Shown: positions 33,222-41,010, numbered from the stretch's first letter. The stretch is 44,648 nucleotides of DNA from Oscillospiraceae bacterium (GCA_015068155.1 SVLC01000011.1:1-44648); one strand, 5' to 3'. A program made the numbers and translations. The notes: generated by a model not told the origin, from the letters alone.

Positions 33222-35060
33222 ATGAGTGCATCCAATCAGAAGAAAATCCGGAAGCAGGAGCGCGAAATCTACAGAAGCGAGCGCGAACGCCAGGAGGCTC
33301 TGGAGGCAAAGAAGCTGAGAAAGCAGACCATCGCGTTTGTCCTTGTTATCGCTCTGTGCCTGAGCATCGGCCTGGGCAGCTTCCTGATCAGCCCCATTAA
33401 GAACGTTCTGTATAAGAACACCATCGCTGTCACCGTGGGCAACCACGATCTGACCTCCGTTGATGTCAACTACTTCTACATTGACGCCATCAACAACTAT
33501 CTGAACCAGTATTACTACTACATCTATCTGGGCTACATCAAGCTGGACATGGCCACTGCACTGAACAAGCAGGTGGTGGACGAGAAGACCGGCGAGACCT
33601 GGGCAGACTCCTTCCTGAGCATGGCTATTGAGAACATCAAGAGCACCTACGGCCTGTACGATCTGGCTATGAAGGCCGATCACAAGCTGACCGAGGAAGA
33701 GCAGACCGAGCTGGACGAGCTGGAATCCAGCCTGAAGGACAGCGCCAAGAGCAACGGTTTCCGCAATGTCAAGGAAATGCTGCAGTCCTCCTATGGCAAC
33801 GGCGCCACTCTGGAGAGCTACCAGGCATACTACGAGATCTGCACCTACGCCAACTCCTTCTACGCCGCTTATGAAGAGTCTCTGAAATACGAGGACGACG
33901 AGCTGCGTGAGTACGAAGGCGACGAAAGCTACAAGTACAACTCCTACACCTACGCCCACTACCTGATCAATGTCAGCGACTTCCTGCCCGAAATCGGCAA
34001 GGATGAAAAGCACACCGAGGAGCAGACCAAGGCCGCCGAGAAGGCTTGTAAGGAATTCGCTGAGCGCCTGGCTGCCGGCGAGTTTGCCACCGTCGAGGAC
34101 TTCGACGCCGCCATTGACGCTGCCATCAAGGAGCTGAAGGGCGAGAACAAGACCGAAGATGAAAAGGATGACGGCACCGAGACCCAGGCCGAGGACGGCG
34201 ACGTGACCGACGATGGCGAGGAGCCTGAGGACGGCGAAGAAGTCGAAGATCCCGAGGAAGGCGAAGAGCCCGAGGAAGAGGAAGACAAGAAGGCCGATCT
34301 GAAGTACACCAGCACCAAGCAGGATGATCTGCTGTACTCCTCCGTCAACTCCCTGTTCAAGGATTGGATCATCGGCAAGCTGGTAGCCGAGGAGGACGAG
34401 GAATCCAAGTCTGAGGAGTCCGACAAGGAAGAGGAGCCCAAGTTTGAGGAGCGCTACGAAGGCGATATGACCGTCATCGAGTACACCACCGGCTCCGGCG
34501 ACACCGAGGCCATCAAGGGCTACTATGTGGTTCGCTACGAGTCCAAGAACGATAACTCCTATGCCCTGGCTAACATCCGCCATGTTCTGGTGAAGTTTGA
34601 GGGCGGCAAGACCAACTCCACCACCGGCCAGACCACCTACACCGATGCCGAGAAGAACGCTGCCAAGACCGCCGCTGAGAAGCTGTACAACGATTTCAAG
34701 AACGGCACCATCAGCGAAGAGGCATTCGCCGAGCTGGCTAAGGCCAACTCCGACGACGGCAACGCCAGCGAGGGCGGCCTGTACGAAGATGTATACCCCG
34801 GCCAGATGGTGGACTCCTTCAATGATTGGTGCTTCGATGAAGCCCGTCAGCCCGGTGACCACGGCCTGATCGAGACCGAGTACGGCTGGCACCTGATGTA
34901 CTACTGCTCCGACAGCGAGATGACCTACCGTGATTACATGGTGTCCAAGGACAAGCGCGCTGAGGATATGGAAGAGTGGTACGATGACATCATCGAAAAC
35001 TCCAAGTACGAGGAAAAGAACCTGAAGCATGTTAAGCTGGACCTGATCCTGGGCATGTAA
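33222..35060 (+). CDS. PrsA/SurA-like peptidyl-prolyl isomerase, membrane-anchored
   Basis: A 612-residue extracytoplasmic foldase. A basic cytoplasmic N-terminus (about 35 residues, KKIRKQEREIYRSERERQEA) precedes one membrane anchor (TIAFVLVIALCLSIGLGSFL) that is not a lipobox. A SurA-N-like chaperone region follows. A highly acidic Asp/Glu insert spans about residues 306-360, with a second near 389-412. The C-terminal PPIC-type parvulin domain is about 449-555 (ANIRHVLVKF, GGLYEDVYPGQMVDSFNDWCF, YGWHLMYYC). Codon use is extreme (nearly all AAG, GAG, CTG, GCC) and resembles the ribosomal protein genes. The start at 33222 follows GAGAGGAA. Its likely role is folding of exported proteins, including penicillin-binding proteins. 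Confidence 0.9.
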   Translation: MSASNQKKIRKQEREIYRSERERQEALEAKKLRKQTIAFVLVIALCLSIGLGSFLISPIKNVLYKNTIAVTVGNHDLTSVDVNYFYIDAINNYLNQYYYYIYLGYIKLDMATALNKQVVDEKTGETWADSFLSMAIENIKSTYGLYDLAMKADHKLTEEEQTELDELESSLKDSAKSNGFRNVKEMLQSSYGNGATLESYQAYYEICTYANSFYAAYEESLKYEDDELREYEGDESYKYNSYTYAHYLINVSDFLPEIGKDEKHTEEQTKAAEKACKEFAERLAAGEFATVEDFDAAIDAAIKELKGENKTEDEKDDGTETQAEDGDVTDDGEEPEDGEEVEDPEEGEEPEEEEDKKADLKYTSTKQDDLLYSSVNSLFKDWIIGKLVAEEDEESKSEESDKEEEPKFEERYEGDMTVIEYTTGSGDTEAIKGYYVVRYESKNDNSYALANIRHVLVKFEGGKTNSTTGQTTYTDAEKNAAKTAAEKLYNDFKNGTISEEAFAELAKANSDDGNASEGGLYEDVYPGQMVDSFNDWCFDEARQPGDHGLIETEYGWHLMYYCSDSEMTYRDYMVSKDKRAEDMEEWYDDIIENSKYEEKNLKHVKLDLILGM

Positions 35061-35073
35061 TTTGTATAACCGA

Positions 35074-35110
35074 CGCCTCCTGTGGAAAAATCTCCACAGG
35101 AGGCGATTTT
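35074..35110 (+). terminator. Terminator of prsA that contains the next gene's Shine-Dalgarno
   Basis: CGCCTCCTGTGGA and TCCACAGGAGGCG form a perfect 13-bp stem with a six-base loop, followed by ATTTTTATG. The AGGAGG in the 3' arm (35098-35103) is the only ribosome binding site for the TauE gene starting at 35112, and the ATG ends the U-tract. Confidence 0.85.
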
Positions 35111-35111
35111 T

Positions 35112-35462
35112 ATGCTTTTGAAAACTGCACTGGCCGGCGCTGCCGCAGGGTTGGTCAACGGTTTGTTCGGTGCCGGGGGCGGAATGATCCTGGTGCCGTT
35201 ACTGAGTTTCCTGACAGAACTGGAAGACCAGGAGGTATTTCCCGCATCGGTGTCCATTATGCTGCCTATGTGCGTGGTATCCCTGGCGGTCTCTTCTATG
35301 GGCCGAGGCCTGCCCTGGGCGGATGCCCTGCCCTATCTGATTGGCAGCGCCCTGGGCGGCATATTGGCAGGACTGTGGGGCAGAAAAATACCCACGGTGT
35401 GGCTCCATCGCGGACTTGGTCTTTTAATTCTTTGGGGTGGGGTGCAATATTTATGGCCGTAA
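35112..35462 (+). CDS. TauE/SafE-type membrane protein, half-size (first copy)
   Basis: A 116-residue protein with about four membrane segments. It has the TauE/SafE glycine motif GLVNGLFGAGGGMILVPLL in the first span and PYLIGSALGGILAGLWG in the third. Full-length family members (about 250 residues) contain two such halves; this is one half. The family exports sulfite, sulfoacetate and related anions, but the substrate here is unknown. ATG at 35112 is preferred; a GTG at 35082 lies inside the upstream hairpin. Its end overlaps the second half gene by ten bases. Confidence 0.85.
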   Translation: MLLKTALAGAAAGLVNGLFGAGGGMILVPLLSFLTELEDQEVFPASVSIMLPMCVVSLAVSSMGRGLPWADALPYLIGSALGGILAGLWGRKIPTVWLHRGLGLLILWGGVQYLWP

Positions 35463-35824
35463 TCTTTCCTGTAGCCGTTGCTGTGGGCACTTTGCTGGGG
35501 ATCTTGTCCGGGCTGGGTACCGGCGGCGGCAGTTTACTGATCATATGGCTGGGACTGGTTGCAGGTATGGAGCAATCGGCAGCCAGGGCCATCAATCTGC
35601 TGTTCTTCCTTCCCTCCGCTGCCATCGCTTGCCTGTTTCGCTGGAAGCAAGGCAGGCTGGACATCAAAAAAGTGCTGCCGGCCATCATCGCCGGCAGCAC
35701 GGTATCGGGTATCGTCACATTCTTGAGCCAGGGCATGGATACCGGAACGCTGCAGAAGCTGTTTGGCATTCTGCTGTTGTTCACCGGCATCAAAGAATTA
35801 CTGTATAAGCCCAGAAAGCAGTAG
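35453..35824 (+). CDS. TauE/SafE-type membrane protein, half-size (second copy)
   Basis: A 123-residue protein with about four membrane segments and the matching motif GILSGLGTGGGSLLIIWLG. It ends in the soluble tail LLYKPRKQ. Together with the preceding gene it would make one complete TauE/SafE transporter as a heterodimer. The ten-base overlap (ATGGCCGTAA) ensures coupled synthesis. Both halves look intact, so a simple recent frameshift in one gene is not needed to explain the split. It converges with ruvX, leaving a single base between the two stop codons. Confidence 0.85.
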   Translation: MAVIFPVAVAVGTLLGILSGLGTGGGSLLIIWLGLVAGMEQSAARAINLLFFLPSAAIACLFRWKQGRLDIKKVLPAIIAGSTVSGIVTFLSQGMDTGTLQKLFGILLLFTGIKELLYKPRKQ

Positions 35825-35825
35825 T

Positions 35826-36245
35826 TTATTTGCGGTTGATGGAATTGAGGTAACCTTCCAGAATCAGAGAGGCGGCCACCGCATCGACGGTGTTTTTCCG
35901 TTTTTGTCCATGATAATTGTGCTGGGACAGGATATTATGGGCCTCCACAGTAGTCCGGCGCTCGTCCCACATGACCACGGGCAAACCGGTGGCATCACCT
36001 AAAATGCCCGCAAACTCCCGGCAAAGCTCCGCTCTGGGGCCCTCGGAGCCATCCATATTCCGGGGCAGACCCACCACAATGGTGCCCACTTCGTTTTCCT
36101 TGGCGATCCGGACCAGATCCGCCAGCGCCTTTTCCCTATTGCGGCTGGGCACCACAGCGGTGGTCCCCACCAGGGTACACAAAAGATCGGACAGCGCCAC
36201 GCCGGTGCGGGCATCGCCGTAATCAATTCCCATGATTCTTTTCAT
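35826..36245 (-). CDS. ruvX: Putative pre-16S rRNA nuclease/Holliday junction resolvase (YqgF family)
   Basis: A 139-residue RNase H-fold protein. Signatures are MGIDYGDARTGVALSD, VVGLPRNMDGSEGPRA and VVMWDERRTTVEAHNIL, with the acidic cluster VDAVAASLILEGYL at the end. The family trims the 5' end of 16S rRNA in E. coli and has been proposed as a resolvase. The start at 36245 (MKRIMGIDYG) follows GGAAGAT; the longer frame to 36467 runs antisense into tspO and is rejected. Confidence 0.94.
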   Translation of the reverse strand: MKRIMGIDYGDARTGVALSDLLCTLVGTTAVVPSRNREKALADLVRIAKENEVGTIVVGLPRNMDGSEGPRAELCREFAGILGDATGLPVVMWDERRTTVEAHNILSQHNYHGQKRKNTVDAVAASLILEGYLNSINRK

Positions 36246-36316
36246 AATAATCTTCCTTTCCGTTGATAGTTCCATTATATAACACAAAACGGAAAAAGGA
36301 AAGATACTTTTTGCGT

Positions 36317-36793
36317 TTATCTGTTCAAATACCACACGGCGGCATTGAGATAGGAAGCAAACAGCAGCCAAAGGATATATGGGATCTGCAGAAGCGCTGC
36401 CAGCGGCGACACTTTGCGGAATTCCAGTGCCATCCAGATCACCAGCACCAGCAATAACAGCAGCCACAACAATGCCAATCCGTAGGCCTGGGCGTTAAAA
36501 AACAGCAAAGGCCAGAAAAAATTCACGATCAGCTGCGCCACCATCAGATTCAGCCCGCGATTACGATTTCCACCGGGCGCCTGATCCGCCACCAATCCCG
36601 CGCCAATGCCCATCAGGGCGTATAGAATTGTCCACACCACCGGAAACAGCCACCCAGGCGGCGCCAAGGGTGGTTTTACCGCCAATTGACCGTAGAGTTC
36701 CGCGGAATTTCCGGTCAGCAGGCCCGCCAACAACCCCACCGCTTCCGATAAAATCACCCAAAAAATGATATTTTTCCACTTGTTTCCCATCAT
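36317..36793 (-). CDS. TspO/MBR (tryptophan-rich sensory) family protein
   Basis: A 158-residue protein with five membrane helices. Hallmarks are KPPLAPPGWLFPVVWTILYALMGIGAG, NFFWPLLFFNAQAYGLALLWLL and the C-terminal PYILWLLFASYLNAAVWYLN. TspO proteins bind porphyrins and can degrade protoporphyrin IX in some bacteria; roles in anaerobes are unclear. The start is ATG at 36793 or 36790, with GGGTGA upstream. It sits between ruvX and the rpmG promoter and has no obvious partner. Confidence 0.93.
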   Translation of the reverse strand: MMGNKWKNIIFWVILSEAVGLLAGLLTGNSAELYGQLAVKPPLAPPGWLFPVVWTILYALMGIGAGLVADQAPGGNRNRGLNLMVAQLIVNFFWPLLFFNAQAYGLALLWLLLLLVLVIWMALEFRKVSPLAALLQIPYILWLLFASYLNAAVWYLNR

Positions 36794-36904
36794 AGTTATC
36801 ACCCTGTACATCCTATGCGCCGAAGATGGCCATCATGCCAGCCCGGAAGTTGCGAATTCATGGCGGAAACCGTAAAAATTCACGAAAAATACTGAAAAAA
36901 GTTG

Positions 36905-36933
36905 TTGACATTACAGTCCCCCTGTGGTAGAAT
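36905..36933 (+). promoter_or_regulatory. Promoter of the rpmG-secE-nusG-rplKA operon
   Basis: Consensus TTGACA (36905-36910), a 17-bp spacer and TAGAAT (36928-36933), 129 bp before rpmG. Confidence 0.85.
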
Positions 36934-37062
36934 GTTTCTACCTGTGAAAAAGGGTTATTTTTTTGCGGCCATTTTTCAGCTCCGGGCGGCTTGTAGTTGC
37001 CGCTTCCTAAATTTTTTCCTGGGCGGAGTGATACAGGGAGGCAATTTTAAGGAGGTGCCGAT

Positions 37063-37212
37063 ATGCGCGTTAAAGTCACTTTGAGATGCTCCGAGTGCAA
37101 GCAGAGAAACTACAACACCATGAAGAACAAGAAGAACGACCCCGACCGTCTCGAAATGAAGAAGTACTGCAGATTCTGCAGAAAGCACACCACCCACAAC
37201 GAGACTAAGTAA
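37063..37212 (+). CDS. rpmG: 50S ribosomal protein L33
   Basis: A 49-residue ribosomal protein, [17 protein letters not shown]..., with two cysteine pairs (CSEC and CRFC), so it is the zinc-binding (C+) form. It is immediately upstream of secE, the common Firmicutes order. The start follows AAGGAGG. No C-minus paralogue is in the window. Confidence 0.97.
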   Translation: MRVKVTLRCSECKQRNYNTMKNKKNDPDRLEMKKYCRFCRKHTTHNETK

Positions 37213-37226
37213 GGAGGTCCCCTATC

Positions 37227-37469
37227 ATGGCTGAAGTCAAGAAGGAAAATTGGTTCACTAGAGCCTGGGGCGGCGTATGCAAGTACTTCCGTGAGCTCCG
37301 CAGCGAGCTGAAGAAGGTTGTTTGGTCCACCCCCAAGCAGGTCGCAAAGAACTGCCTGATCGTTTGCCTGTGCTGTCTGTGCGTGGGCGTGTTCATCTGG
37401 CTGTTTGACTTTGTGGCTCAGATTGGTATCACTGGTCTGATCGACGGCGTTAACGCCCTCAAAGGGTAA
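37227..37469 (+). CDS. secE: Preprotein translocase subunit SecE
   Basis: An 80-residue single-span protein. A basic cytoplasmic part (YFRELRSELKKVVWSTPKQV) holds the conserved SecE amphipathic helix. One C-terminal membrane segment follows, ending GLIDGVNALKG. It clamps SecY in the Sec translocon. It lies 14 bp after rpmG and 6 bp before nusG. Confidence 0.96.
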   Translation: MAEVKKENWFTRAWGGVCKYFRELRSELKKVVWSTPKQVAKNCLIVCLCCLCVGVFIWLFDFVAQIGITGLIDGVNALKG

Positions 37470-37475
37470 TTCGCC

Positions 37476-38006
37476 ATGGCTGAAACTGCAAGATGGTATG
37501 TTGTGCATACCTACTCCGGTTATGAAAACACCGTAAAAGCCACCATCGAAAAAACCATCGAATCCCGCCAGCTGCACGATCAGATCCTGGCCATCTCCAT
37601 TCCTCTGGAAACCGTAACGGAGATCACCGAGTCCGGCGTCAGCAAAACCTACGACCGCAAGGTCTATCCCGGTTATGTGCTGGTTAAGATGGTCTACAGC
37701 GATGACACTTGGCATGTCATCCGGAATGTCCGCGGCGTCACCGGCTTCGTGGGCACTTCCAGCAACGATCCCACCCCCCTCACCGAAGAAGAAGTTTACG
37801 CCATGGGCGTTGAGAAGAAGGAAATCATTGTCAACTATGCAATTGGCGATACCGTCCGCATTCTCGATGGTCCCCTCAGCAGCTTCACCGGTCGTGTGGA
37901 AGAAGTGGAGATCGACAAGAATCGCGTCAGCGTGGTTGTTTCCATGTTCGGCCGCGAGACCTCTGTCGACTTTGAGCTCGACCAGGTAGAGGTCGTTTCC
38001 CAATAA
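37476..38006 (+). CDS. nusG: Transcription termination/antitermination factor NusG
   Basis: A 176-residue protein with the NGN domain (ARWYVVHTYSGYENTVKATI ... KVYPGYVLVKMVYSDDTWHVIRNVRGVTGFVG). The C-terminal KOW domain has IGDTVRILDGPLSSFTGRVEEV. It binds RNA polymerase and modulates pausing and termination. It starts 6 bp after secE without a strong ribosome binding site (AAAGGGT), so translation is probably coupled. Confidence 0.98.
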   Translation: MAETARWYVVHTYSGYENTVKATIEKTIESRQLHDQILAISIPLETVTEITESGVSKTYDRKVYPGYVLVKMVYSDDTWHVIRNVRGVTGFVGTSSNDPTPLTEEEVYAMGVEKKEIIVNYAIGDTVRILDGPLSSFTGRVEEVEIDKNRVSVVVSMFGRETSVDFELDQVEVVSQ

Positions 38007-38013
38007 CGCATCG

Positions 38014-38100
38014 GACGGAAATTTCCGTCGGAACGTGGGAGGGGCTAAAGCCCCGAAAATATGCGTACCAGCGCATCTACACCACAATATATTCAGGAGG
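38014..38100 (+). promoter_or_regulatory. Possible L1-type translational leader before rplK
   Basis: The 102-bp nusG-rplK gap contains CGGACGGAAATTTCCGTCGG, a hairpin, followed by GTGGGAGG (38034-38041) and a second hairpin GGGGC-TAAA-GCCCC. The rplK-rplA gap repeats the theme. The pattern resembles ribosomal protein L1 leader elements, which mimic the L1 site on 23S rRNA. Confidence 0.4.
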
Positions 38101-38108
38101 TGCTTATT

Positions 38109-38534
38109 ATGGCACAGAAAGTTACTGGTATTATCAAACTGCAGATCAACGCCGCTAAGGCTACCGCTTCCCCCCCTGTCGGCCCTGCTTTGGGTCAGCA
38201 CGGCGTGAACATCGCTGCTTTCATCAAGGAGTTCAACGCCCGTACGAAGGATCAGGAAGGCTACAAGATTCCCGTTGTTATCACTGTTTACGCTGACCGC
38301 AGCTTTACCTTCATCACCAAGACCCCCCCTACCCCCCTGCTGATCGAGAAGGCTATCGGCCTGTCCAAGGGTTCCGGTGTACCCAACAAGCAGAAGGTTG
38401 GCACCATCACCAAGGCTCAGATCACCGAGATCGCCAAGATCAAGCTGCCCGACATGAACTGCCCCACTCTGGAAGCTGCTGAGAGCCAGGTTGCTGGCAC
38501 CTGCCGTTCCATGGGCGTCACCGTCGTCGACTAA
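38109..38534 (+). CDS. rplK: 50S ribosomal protein L11
   Basis: A 141-residue protein of normal length, [20 protein letters not shown], with [22 protein letters not shown] and the C-terminal rRNA-binding domain ([22 protein letters not shown]). It forms the GTPase-associated centre with L10 and L7/L12. The start follows AGGAGGTGC. An upstream frame from 38061 is not needed. Confidence 0.98.
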   Translation: MAQKVTGIIKLQINAAKATASPPVGPALGQHGVNIAAFIKEFNARTKDQEGYKIPVVITVYADRSFTFITKTPPTPLLIEKAIGLSKGSGVPNKQKVGTITKAQITEIAKIKLPDMNCPTLEAAESQVAGTCRSMGVTVVD

Positions 38535-38544
38535 TATTTGTCAT

Positions 38545-38602
38545 CCGGGCAAAATTGGACCCGGAAATGTGGGAGGATTATTCCGCATCACCACTATATA
38601 GG
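38545..38602 (+). promoter_or_regulatory. Possible L1-type leader before rplA
   Basis: CCGGGCAAAATTGGACCCGG forms a hairpin and is followed by GTGGGAGG (38569-38576), the same octamer as before rplK. It lies just upstream of the rplA ribosome binding site, where L1 autoregulation would be expected. Confidence 0.4.
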
Positions 38603-38614
38603 AGGATAACAAAA

Positions 38615-39310
38615 GTGTTTAGAGGTAAAAAGTATCAGCAGAGCGCTAAGCTGATTGACCGCTCTGTTCAGTATGATCCCACCGAAGCCCTGGATCTGGT
38701 CGTGAAGGGTGCTTCCGCAAAGTTCGACGAGACCGTCGAGCTGCACATCAAGCTGGGCGTTGACTCCCGTCACGCTGACCAGCAGGTTCGTGGCGCTGTC
38801 GTTCTGCCCAACGGCACCGGCCGCACCATGCGTGTTCTGGTTTTCACCAAGGACGCTAAGGTTGAGGAAGCTAAGGCTGCCGGCGCTGACTATGTCGGCG
38901 GCATGGAGCTGGTTGAGAAGATCACCAAGGAGAACTGGTTCGAGTTCGACGTGGTGGTTGCTTCCCCCGACATGATGGGCGTTGTTGGCCGTCTGGGTAA
39001 GGTCCTGGGCCCCAAGGGCTTGATGCCCTCCCCCAAGGCCGGCACCGTGACTCCCAACGTCGGCGCTGCTGTTAAGGAAATCAAGGCTGGTAAGGTCGAG
39101 TACCGTCTGGACAAGACCAACATCATCCACTGCCCCATCGGCAAGGTTTCCTTCGGCGTTGAGAAGCTGCAGGAGAACATGGACACCCTGGTTCGCGCTG
39201 TTGTGAAGGCTAAGCCCGCCGCAGCCAAGGGCCAGTATATCCGTTCCTGCACCGTGGTTTCCACCATGGGCCCCGGCGTCAAGGTCAGCACTGTTAAGTA
39301 CGGCAACTAA
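38615..39310 (+). CDS. rplA: 50S ribosomal protein L1 (GTG start)
   Basis: A 231-residue protein of usual length, with [59 protein letters not shown] and [14 protein letters not shown]. Start is GTG at 38615, with AGGAGGA ten bases upstream; no ATG is available in frame at a sensible place. It ends ...STVKYGN and is followed at once by a terminator. The last codons and this terminator recur 1059 bp downstream. In most Firmicutes rplJ follows directly; here about 1.8 kb intervenes. Confidence 0.97.
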   Translation: MFRGKKYQQSAKLIDRSVQYDPTEALDLVVKGASAKFDETVELHIKLGVDSRHADQQVRGAVVLPNGTGRTMRVLVFTKDAKVEEAKAAGADYVGGMELVEKITKENWFEFDVVVASPDMMGVVGRLGKVLGPKGLMPSPKAGTVTPNVGAAVKEIKAGKVEYRLDKTNIIHCPIGKVSFGVEKLQENMDTLVRAVVKAKPAAAKGQYIRSCTVVSTMGPGVKVSTVKYGN

Positions 39311-39353
39311 TTGCTAATAGACAAGCCCGGATGCAAATGCATCCGGGCTGTTT
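39290..39353 (+). repeat. Direct repeat copy A: rplA 3' end plus terminator
   Basis: Bases 39297-39334 are identical over 38 bp to 40356-40393. Similarity extends upstream to 39290 with two mismatches (ACTGTTA against ACTGCTC). It resumes for 15 identical bases after the tetraloop (39339-39353). The tetraloop differs, AAAT here and TTTC in copy B. Confidence 0.95.
39324..39353 (+). terminator. Terminator of the rpmG-rplA operon (copy A)
   Basis: AGCCCGGATGC-AAAT-GCATCCGGGCT is a perfect 11-bp stem. It is followed by GTTTGC, a shorter U-tract than in copy B. Confidence 0.85.
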
Positions 39354-39365
39354 GCATATCTTCTC

Positions 39366-39453
39366 TGTCATCCCGAGGGTCGCCGAGGGATCCGTTCTCC
39401 TATGATATAATGGATGCGGATCCTTCGGCTTGCTTCGCTCGCTCAGGATGACA
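39366..39453. repeat. MITE-like palindromic intergenic element
   Basis: Ends TGTCATCC and GGATGACA are exact inverted repeats. Internal GGATCCG and CGGATCC also pair, giving imperfect arms of about 30-38 bp around an AT-rich centre. The arm containing CTCAGGATGACA is like a palindromic element I have seen repeatedly in Clostridia. No coding capacity. Confidence 0.7.
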
Positions 39454-39463
39454 TACTGTTAAT

Positions 39464-40126
39464 TTATCCCAAAATTTTCGCTTTCAGGATTTGTTTACGG
39501 ACATGCTCCATGGTAATATTTTGGTATTCGCCGTCCTGCGGTGGATAGTAGGCAGAGTCCAGTATTTCAGCTCTACTATTCCCACCATATGTAATCACAT
39601 GAAGCTCGATTACGCAATATCCAACGATATGCGATTCTGCGTAAAGAATTGCTTCGATGTAGATATGGTTTTTTTCTTCAATTGCATCGGACCTATATTC
39701 AAACTGTGACCAATATATTCTTTGATTATCGGAAACAGTACATTCTCTTCCCAAATATTCAGTTTTATTCTGACCTATCAAGCTGCCGGAATTCACATTA
39801 ATTGCCCATCGCACAGGAATATCTTCATCAAGAGAAAGCATAAAGGGATAGCCAGGTACAGAATTATAACCATCGCCGCCTTCTTCAGGAAATGTTATCG
39901 CACCCAAGTCTTCCAGAGATTTATGCGGATGAAAATCGATACACAGCCAAGCGAAAAACAGACCAATCAGGACAACAAACACTGCGGTGACTATAAGAAC
40001 ATATTTCAGAGTTTTGCGTTTGTCAAATCTACTGCAGCTTCTGGCGTTGGAATCTTCAGGATTTACCGGTGCAGGGGCATCCTTTTCCACAGACGGATTC
40101 TTTACGAATGTGTCCTGGTGATCCAT
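39464..40126 (-). CDS. Membrane-anchored protein, unknown function
   Basis: A 220-residue protein starting MDHQDTFVKNPSVEKDAP. A polar N-terminus of about 40 residues ends in KRKTLKYV and leads into one membrane segment (VLIVTAVFVVLIGLFFAWL). The rest is probably extracytoplasmic, with GYPFMLSLDEDIPVRWAINV, YWSQFEYRSDAIEEKNHIYI and a C-terminal YYPPQDGEYQNITMEHVRKQ. I do not recognise a family. The start at 40126 follows AAAGGAGAC. It is antisense to the ribosomal operon and enclosed by the duplicated rplA terminator, so it is probably an acquired gene. Codon use is less biased than in the neighbouring ribosomal genes. Confidence 0.75.
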   Translation of the reverse strand: MDHQDTFVKNPSVEKDAPAPVNPEDSNARSCSRFDKRKTLKYVLIVTAVFVVLIGLFFAWLCIDFHPHKSLEDLGAITFPEEGGDGYNSVPGYPFMLSLDEDIPVRWAINVNSGSLIGQNKTEYLGRECTVSDNQRIYWSQFEYRSDAIEEKNHIYIEAILYAESHIVGYCVIELHVITYGGNSRAEILDSAYYPPQDGEYQNITMEHVRKQILKAKILG

Positions 40127-40226
40127 AGAAATGTCTCCTTTCTGAGAATTAACGGACAAATTTTGTCTTTCTATTACTCTGCTGTATAAAGAAAAATATT
40201 TGATTGGCAAACATCCTCCTGTAAAC

Positions 40227-40255
40227 AGTATACAATACGCCTATAAAAAGCACAA
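40227..40255 (-). promoter_or_regulatory. Promoter of the 39464-40126 gene
   Basis: On the minus strand TTGTGC (40250-40255), a 17-bp spacer and TATACT (40227-40232). The 303-bp space 40127-40429 holds this promoter and repeat copy B. Nothing else is recognisable in it. Confidence 0.65.
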
Positions 40256-40348
40256 TTGACAATTACTCCAAAATCCGAACAAAAATTTCTAGCATTATCC
40301 CATGTCACATTTCCGCTTCTTGTAACATACGCAGAACGACATGGTTAT

Positions 40349-40412
40349 ACTGCTCAGTACGGCAACTAATTGCTAATAGACAAGCCCGGATGCTTTCGCA
40401 TCCGGGCTGTTT
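40349..40412 (+). repeat. Direct repeat copy B: second rplA tail and terminator
   Basis: Same sequence as copy A (39290-39353) at an offset of exactly 1059 bp. It reads ACT GCT CAG TAC GGC AAC TAA, a tail variant of the rplA end, but no reading frame leads into it. The stem has loop TTTC and a better U-tract (GTTTTTAT), so it would work as a plus-strand terminator. Confidence 0.95.
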
Positions 40413-40429
40413 TTATGAACTTCGCATTT

Positions 40430-40840
40430 CTACGAGCCCTTAGCTCTATGCAGCTCGTGGGCATAAGCAATCACCCTCAGCGGTAAAATCCCCTCCTGGT
40501 AGGCAGCCTCGGCTTCGTAAACAGCACCGTCCTTATATGCCCCCAAAAAGAACGAAGAATGCCAGGCAAACTCATAGCCACCGATATCTTTATAAGTGAC
40601 CTCTTCCAAATCGGTAGGAATTAAGAAAACAACCCAGCCGTCGAAACATTCGTAATATTCGCCAACCAATTCAGAAGAAACACCATACTGCTGTTCAACG
40701 GCGGCTTTGATCTCCGATCTCATTTTTCCAGGATTAGCTGCCTCCGAATATCCATTGTTCTGCACATGTCCGCCGCTACAACTGCATAATGCGCAACAAA
40801 TCAAAGTAAGGCAAAGGCTAACCAGCATCACTTTTTTCAT
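40430..40840 (-). CDS. Small lipoprotein with YKDG-type module
   Basis: A 136-residue lipoprotein. The signal peptide MKKVMLVSLCLTLICCALC ends in lipobox LCSC (cysteine near residue 21). After a short linker comes EIKAAVEQQYGVSSELVGE. The rest, from about residue 61, is a module with YYECFDGW, DIGGYEF, AYKDGAVY and a terminal histidine. This aligns with the C-terminal module of the lipoprotein at 9326-10168. Function is unknown. It lies antisense between the ribosomal genes rplA and rplJ and has its own strong promoter. Confidence 0.8.
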   Translation of the reverse strand: MKKVMLVSLCLTLICCALCSCSGGHVQNNGYSEAANPGKMRSEIKAAVEQQYGVSSELVGEYYECFDGWVVFLIPTDLEEVTYKDIGGYEFAWHSSFFLGAYKDGAVYEAEAAYQEGILPLRVIAYAHELHRAKGS

Positions 40841-40917
40841 CGTTCTCCCTCCGTTCCATCCGTATGATTATCGAACAATCGGCAGTTCTCTTTCTAACAT
40901 ATCTATTCTATATTTAT

Positions 40918-40946
40918 TATATACTTTAACATAGACAAAATGTCAA
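40918..40946 (-). promoter_or_regulatory. Promoter of the small lipoprotein gene
   Basis: On the minus strand consensus TTGACA (40941-40946), a 17-bp spacer and TATATA (40918-40923). A TATAAT two bases further downstream is an alternative -10. The leader to the start codon is about 75 bp. Confidence 0.72.
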
Positions 40947-41010
40947 GCGTAAATATCTCCTCAGGGACCATTCGCATAGATTGACGCAGCGCAATCGTCG
41001 ATAGATTAGC

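Noticed and set aside
33168..35030. A 620-residue open frame on the minus strand opposite the PrsA-like gene
   Set aside because: Its leucine/valine/glycine-rich translation is the mirror of the extreme codon bias of the sense gene. It has no ribosome binding site or domain, and the plus strand encodes a clear parvulin protein with promoter and terminator.
40349..40375. Copy B of the rplA tail as part of a second rplA gene or fragment
   Set aside because: Only about seven codons are similar. Upstream sequence in that frame has no further likeness to rplA, so it is a duplicated end rather than a gene copy.
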